From contig KL647296.1 of NCBI GenBank assembly GCA_000727475.1, positions 2,214,388 to 2,278,387 on the forward strand: 64,000 bases of DNA, in the 5' to 3' direction. The notes below the pieces were generated by a model. That model was not told the DNA's origin. It did no database searches and was given only the letters and a program-made list of their open reading frames with translations. Positions 59,613 to 64,000 of the stretch are shown here, one piece after another. A program made the position numbers and the translations under genes. The stretch's first letter is position 1. Each line of letters begins with the position of its first letter. The DNA comes from Sarcocystis neurona (taxonomy: Eukaryota; Apicomplexa; Conoidasida; Eucoccidiorida; Sarcocystidae).

Positions 59613-61205
59613 GCCGTCTGTGGCTTCTCCTTTACGTAGCATATATCCTACCCGTGCTACGCCAGCATATATAAGTATATAGTATCTCCCTGTGTGTCTT
59701 CGTCAGCTTCTACTTATCTCTACGAATTTTCGTGTGTGTATGTGTGTGTGTGTGTGCATGACACTGGTACGCCTGTGTAGGTGTCTATGAAAATATAGCA
59801 CTCTATGAGAACTCTCTCAAGATACATACTTATATACGCGTACATATATGTATGTATATACGTTGATGTGCATATGGTTTGTGTGTACAAGTCTCCAGTT
59901 CTTTGTCGCTGTATACTTTCCGTAGAAGTATACGTGTCCACACGAATAAATTTTCATCTAGACTTCACGTGTGACAGAAGCAGGCATGTATATACGACGT
60001 GCGATGCACAAGTAGACGTGCGACTAGCCCGTGGCTCTCTGTATACGCATCGACATATATATGTGTATATGTAGGAAGGTGGATGTAGATAGACATGCAT
60101 ACAGTCGCGTGTGTGGCGTTGTACAAGATCCGCTTCCTCCCTATCACTACACGAATATATGCACATACATACGTATACCTGTGTGCCTGCCGTCTTAAAT
60201 ATGTGTGTGTGTATATATATATGTACACATGTATAGACCTATGGCTGTATGCGTGTACGTAGAGCCACAAGTTTTCCTTGGCGTCCATTCCTCCGCGTGC
60301 GTGAACCGTAGTACAGACATATAGGGGCGCACTCCACGCGAACGCTTCCCCGTAAATTTTTTTGTATCTCGGCAGGCGCTGCGGCGGCGTCGAGAAGGCT
60401 GAGAAGCAGTCTTGGCATGCAGCAGGGCCTGACTTGAAGTGTATGCACACTACACACGAGTTGCCTGTGAGCTCCTCCCTGTATATATGGTATATACGTA
60501 TACAAATAGATGTATATGTATACGTGTGTGTGTGCGTGGGCGGGTGTTGCGGCGGCTTCCGGTCTGGGTGTGCAGCAGTACCTGCATCTCTCGTCCGTGC
60601 ACGTCAATCGGCATTTCGCCGGCAGAGGACTTGCTGGAGAGTAGAAGGGATAGGGCGGAGAAAAGGACGTAAAGAGGAGGAGAGAGGGAGGGGAGACACG
60701 GAGACAGAGAGCGAGACAGGCAAAGCTGCGCTCACCATCACACGTTAGTGCGGATGCAGCGGTGCAGCGAGAGATGCAGCTATGCGCATATGTGTTTCGT
60801 GTATGCGTGTGTACGTGTACTTTCGTAAGACTCCTCTGTCTACGCGTGAGCACCTGTTCGCTTCATCTTAACAAATCTTCTTTCTATCTCTTTTCTCCCT
60901 CTCTGTCTGTCTTCTCTCTTTCGCTGTGTCTATTTTTTCGCTCTCTCTCTGTCTCTGTCTCTTTCTCTCGTCCCTGCGTGTCTGTCACTCTCCGTCTCCG
61001 CCTGTCTGAGTCTCTTTTCTCTCTGTCTCCCTCTCAGTGTAAATTTCTCTGTAGTGGCATGTCGGTGCTCGGTTGTTACTAAATACTCTGCCCTAGACAT
61101 GCCCGTCCGCACAAGATAGGGACCGCACGTTCGACTCTACAAAGTGTACATAGAAAATAAATATTTTGTGGAAGTGGAGAAACAGAGCGCGAGAGAGGAA
61201 CAAGT
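59613..61205. other. Spacer upstream of the FKBP gene
   Basis: AT-rich microsatellite to 60250, then a mixed block. 60860-61060 is strongly C/T-rich (TCTCTCTGTC repeats) just before the FKBP start, as is usual before coccidian genes on the sense strand. I see no exon that I can support. Confidence 0.45.
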
Positions 61206-61268
61206 ATGTGGGGAGTAGGATTGGCTGGGCGTACAAAACGTTCCACGTTTTCTGCGGGTAAGACGTGT
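61206..61268 (+). CDS. Candidate first exon of the FKBP gene (nucleoplasmin-like start)
   Basis: The ATG at 61206 begins MWGVGLAGRTKRSTFSAG. Nuclear FKBPs of fungi, insects and plants start with a nucleoplasmin-like domain whose first residues are M-x-W-G-(V/L)-x-(L/V), so the match is suggestive. The donor is unclear: GTAAGA at 61258 is best by sequence but out of phase with the acceptor at 61353, whereas GTAGGC at 61269 is in phase. A small exon at about 61282 (reading EELLLMHLLIQRR) could also be involved. Confidence 0.4.
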
Positions 61269-61353
61269 GTAGGCCGTTGCAGAAGAGCTGCTTCTCATGC
61301 ACCTGTTGATTCAGCGGCGGTGTGTTTTGTGGATTGCTGTGTCGCACTGACAG

Positions 61354-62985
61354 GAGGACGTGGAGTTCTTTCTGCGCACCGACCAGCAGCAGCGAGGGGA
61401 GACTTCGGCAGCAAGTGTTCCTGGGGCAGCAAAAAAGAATGTAGCAGCGGCAGGAGGAGGAGGAGCAGCAGCAGGAGCAGCTGCGGCAGCTGAAGAAGGA
61501 GGAGCAGCAGCAGCAGCCGAGCAGGAGGAGTACCGATGGCGAGTGCAGCTGTTGGGCGATCTGGCGCCGCACCCGTGTGAAGCGTGTGATCTGCCGTGTT
61601 GCTCACTTGAAGAAAAAGAAAAGAGAGACAGCAAGAGGCAGAAGCACGCAGAAGAGCAGCAGCCCCAGTCGGAGAAGACTTTGCAAAAGAAGAGGAAGAA
61701 ACAGCAGCAGCTGCTGCAGCAGCTGCTCGACATTGATGCGCAGGAAGAGGCGCCTTTGTTGGTGAGGTGTGATGGACCGCAGCCAAAGCAGCAGAAGCTG
61801 GAAGAGTCGCATGGGCATTATCAGAGACAGAGAGAACAGGTGCAGCAGCACCGGCATCAGCAGCCGCCGACACAAGAAGGGGAAACGAAGAAGAAGAAAA
61901 AGGACAGCACGAGGCAGGAAAAAGCAGGTGCTTCTGCGTTGCTGCCGCAACCCGGAAGCCAGGTGGCCAGCACTGCTTCACTCGCAGCGCAGCTTGACGG
62001 CCAGCAAGCACGTGCTGCTGAATTGAAATTTTCTTATAGTAACAGCGGAAGCACTGATGGGCAGCAGCAGAAGGAGAAGCAGCCGCCCATCAAGACGGAG
62101 AATGCGCCTCTAGCTAAGCGACTGAAAACTCAGAAGCAGAAGCAGCAGACGGAAACTGTAGAGCAACAGTCGCGTATGCAGCAGCCACAGCAGAAGACGG
62201 AGCAGGAGCACAAGACGCAGCAGCAGGGGCCGCAGCAGCAAAAGTGGCAGCAGCAGAAGGGACAGCAGCTGCAGCAACAGCAGACGCAGATGACTGAGCA
62301 GCAGAAAGAGCAGCAGCAGCGGGCGCTGCACGAGCAGAAGCAGAAGACTGGGCAGCAAAAGACGCAGCACCAGCAGAAACAGAAGGCGCAGCTTCAGCAA
62401 GAGCAGAAGCCGCAGCAGCAGCAGATGGCACAGCAGCAACATCAGCAGAAGCAGAAGTCTGAGCAACAGAAGACGCAGCAGCACAAGCAGCAAAGGGCGC
62501 AGCAGGAGCAGCAGAAGAGTGCAAGCCAGGGGGTAGGGCACCTGACGTCGCATCAGCCGCAACAGCAAGCAGAGCTTCGCGAAGGCCATCGCTTTCTGTT
62601 GAAGTGTGGGGTTTCATGTGAGATCCTTTCGCTGCCTGCGAAGAAGAGAACACAGTCACCCGCCGCTGTTACGTCTGGTGGTACTGCTGCTTTTGTGGGA
62701 GACGGCGTGCGCAGCGGAGAGCGCATCACAGTGCAGTATAAGGGAGTGCTTGCCGCGGGTCTACGCAAGTTTGACAGTGGGAAAATTGACTTTACTGTTG
62801 GCCGTGGGGAAGTGATACCTGGCCTCGAAGCAGGAGTAATTGGAATGTCTGTAGGAGAGAGAAGAAGGCTGCTGATACCAAGTGCTCTTGCCTATGGCAA
62901 AAGAGGTGCACCGCCTGCCATTCCTCCACGCGCCGACCTTATTTTCGATGTGACGCTCGTGGCAAGAGCTAATGCTCGCCACTAG
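61354..62985 (+). CDS. FKBP-type peptidyl-prolyl cis-trans isomerase, nuclear type
   Basis: After acceptor GCACTGACAG the frame runs 543 codons to TAG 62983-62985. It begins EDVEFFLRTDQQQRG, plausibly a beta-strand of a nucleoplasmin-like domain. Then come Ala/Gly-rich, Lys/Arg-rich (KKRKKQQQ, nuclear-localisation-like) and ~250 residues of Gln/Lys repeats. The last ~90 residues are a complete FKBP domain: GERITVQYKGVLAAG, KFDSGKIDFTVGRGEVIP, GLEAGVIGMSVGERRRLL, SALAYGKRGAPPAIPP, ADLIFDVTL. The pocket Tyr (VQYKG), Phe-Asp (KFDS), Val-Ile (EVIP) and Tyr (LAYG) are present; the pocket Trp is Leu (GLEAG). It catalyses prolyl isomerisation, probably on chromatin or nucleolar proteins. The domain being C-terminal matches Fpr3/4 and FKBP39/46 types. 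Confidence 0.88.
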   Translation, partial: EDVEFFLRTDQQQRGETSAASVPGAAKKNVAAAGGGGAAAGAAAAAEEGGAAAAAEQEEYRWRVQLLGDLAPHPCEACDLPCCSLEEKEKRDSKRQKHAEEQQPQSEKTLQKKRKKQQQLLQQLLDIDAQEEAPLLVRCDGPQPKQQKLEESHGHYQRQREQVQQHRHQQPPTQEGETKKKKKDSTRQEKAGASALLPQPGSQVASTASLAAQLDGQQARAAELKFSYSNSGSTDGQQQKEKQPPIKTENAPLAKRLKTQKQKQQTETVEQQSRMQQPQQKTEQEHKTQQQGPQQQKWQQQKGQQLQQQQTQMTEQQKEQQQRALHEQKQKTGQQKTQHQQKQKAQLQQEQKPQQQQMAQQQHQQKQKSEQQKTQQHKQQRAQQEQQKSASQGVGHLTSHQPQQQAELREGHRFLLKCGVSCEILSLPAKKRTQSPAAVTSGGTAAFVGDGVRSGERITVQYKGVLAAGLRKFDSGKIDFTVGRGEVIPGLEAGVIGMSVGERRRLLIPSALAYGKRGAPPAIPPRADLIFDVTLVARANARH

Positions 62986-64000
62986 CAGCTCACGGGGGTG
63001 TTGTTGAGCCGTGACATTATGTATAGGTAGATATTGGGGACAATCCGCGTACGTGCAGATGTCTGCGTATATTCATAGGCATGTACACATGTGTACGTAC
63101 GTTCGTATGTAGAATTACACATACACAAATATTATGCATATACATGTATGTCCGCGCGCATTATGGGTTCAGTTCACACCCGTGTACTTAATATGGATAC
63201 CTACTTTCTCTCAAACGTCTCTGTACCCGCTCGTCGCTGTCATTCTTGCTGAATGCATCTACTTGTGAAAATGGACATATAAAAGGCACTCCATTTGCCC
63301 GTGGAAGAAAGCTCTTCTCCTACTTGCGGGGTGTTTGGCCTCTTGGTCATGCACGCGCATACGCATGTGTGAGTGTCTGTGTGTGTGTGTTCGGGGGGGG
63401 GGGGGGACACGCTACGTACCTGTGTATGGGCCTGAAACGAGGAAACGAAGCTGTGTAAATATACATGTGTTGATAGACTTTTATTACACACTTGCAGAGA
63501 TGTATGCATGCAGAAAGTAGGAATATGTGGACGCGGAGCGCAAAAGAAGTCTACGTTTGAAGCGTAAAGATGGAGGTGGAGCACAGGAGAAAGAATGTGC
63601 GGACGTGTAATGTGCCGGCGCTTCGAAGGATACACATGCTTTTCTCCGTCGCGCTCAGCTGCAGCGTGAAGCAGTTGGATTATGAAAAGGATTTATGCAG
63701 TGGGCAGCTCAAATCTCCCCTAACAAAGCTGCAGTCGACTTTTCGCAACTGATGAGTCAGCGCGTCTATCACGGCGTCTGCGGTAGCTGCTGCTGTATTA
63801 GTTTTTTGCTGTTCTCAACCTTCGTGGAATTTTGGAACGTCTGCTACTTATTACTCTGCAGCTGAAGCCACAAAAATATACGCGTCTTGCTGTTGTTGTT
63901 ACTGTGAAGCGTGTGCGTTACGTGTCGGGCGGGATACTACTTTTCACTTCCACAGCAGTCATCCCAGTAGAACTACGAGAGGGGCGCCAGCAAACAAGTC
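62986..64000. other. 3' flank, no supported gene
   Basis: AT-rich spacer with a (GT)n plus a run of 14 G at 63393-63406. A 60-codon + frame at 63570-63752 (RHVPALRRIHMLF-like) has no family resemblance. The last 200 bp are GC-richer and may approach the next gene. Confidence 0.4.

Noticed and set aside
1..64000. Telomere repeats, tRNA, rRNA or viral/transposon genes
   Set aside because: I searched by eye for telomere-type heptamers, cloverleaf-like segments, reverse transcriptase and transposase motifs and found none that I can support.

Overview
The window looks like nuclear DNA of a coccidian apicomplexan, most likely an Eimeria species. I infer this from three things. CAG/CTG trinucleotide tracts run through almost every exon and give long homopolymers of Gln, Ala, Ser and Leu. 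Introns and spacers are full of (TA)n, (TCTG/TCTA)n and (GT)n microsatellites. Introns are long with GT..AG borders, and C/T-rich stretches sit near gene starts. Three runs of N (21454-22353, 45254-45698, 55955-56910) show a draft assembly, and each lies inside a simple repeat. I saw no rRNA, tRNA, CRISPR, bacterial operon or telomere repeat.

Layout. 1-203 (+) is the 3' end of a gene. 1002-2703 (-) is a two-exon hypothetical protein. From about 6.1 to 37.6 kb every well-supported exon is on the + strand. The first two exons (6089-11179, 12238-15369) encode a very large Gln-rich helical protein. The exons from 18127 onward encode a protein with pentatricopeptide-like (PPR) helical repeats, ending at a stop at 37590. 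Several exon junctions agree in phase, so this may be one 31-kb gene or two or three adjacent genes. 40.5-41.8 kb is CAG-rich coding-like DNA of unclear structure. 42472-44198 (-) is a Gln-rich repeat protein with a frameshift. 45.0-46.3 kb is a purine-rich satellite. 47.16-47.56 kb is an odd degenerate array built on GTGTCTAC. 48038-53495 (-) is a multi-exon gene ending in a clear RAP domain, an RNA-binding domain expanded in apicomplexan organelle proteins. 54760-59046 (+) is a fragmentary Gln/Ala-rich gene of unknown role. 61206-62985 (+) encodes a nuclear-type FKBP prolyl isomerase with a C-terminal FKBP domain.

Functionally, two genes (PPR-like and RAP) belong to families that bind organellar (mitochondrial or apicoplast) transcripts. 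The FKBP resembles the nucleolar histone-chaperone FKBPs. The other genes are lineage-specific low-complexity proteins. Exon borders come from reading GT/AG sites and phase by eye. Where both strands or several frames stay open, as is common in CAG-rich coccidian exons, the entry says so.
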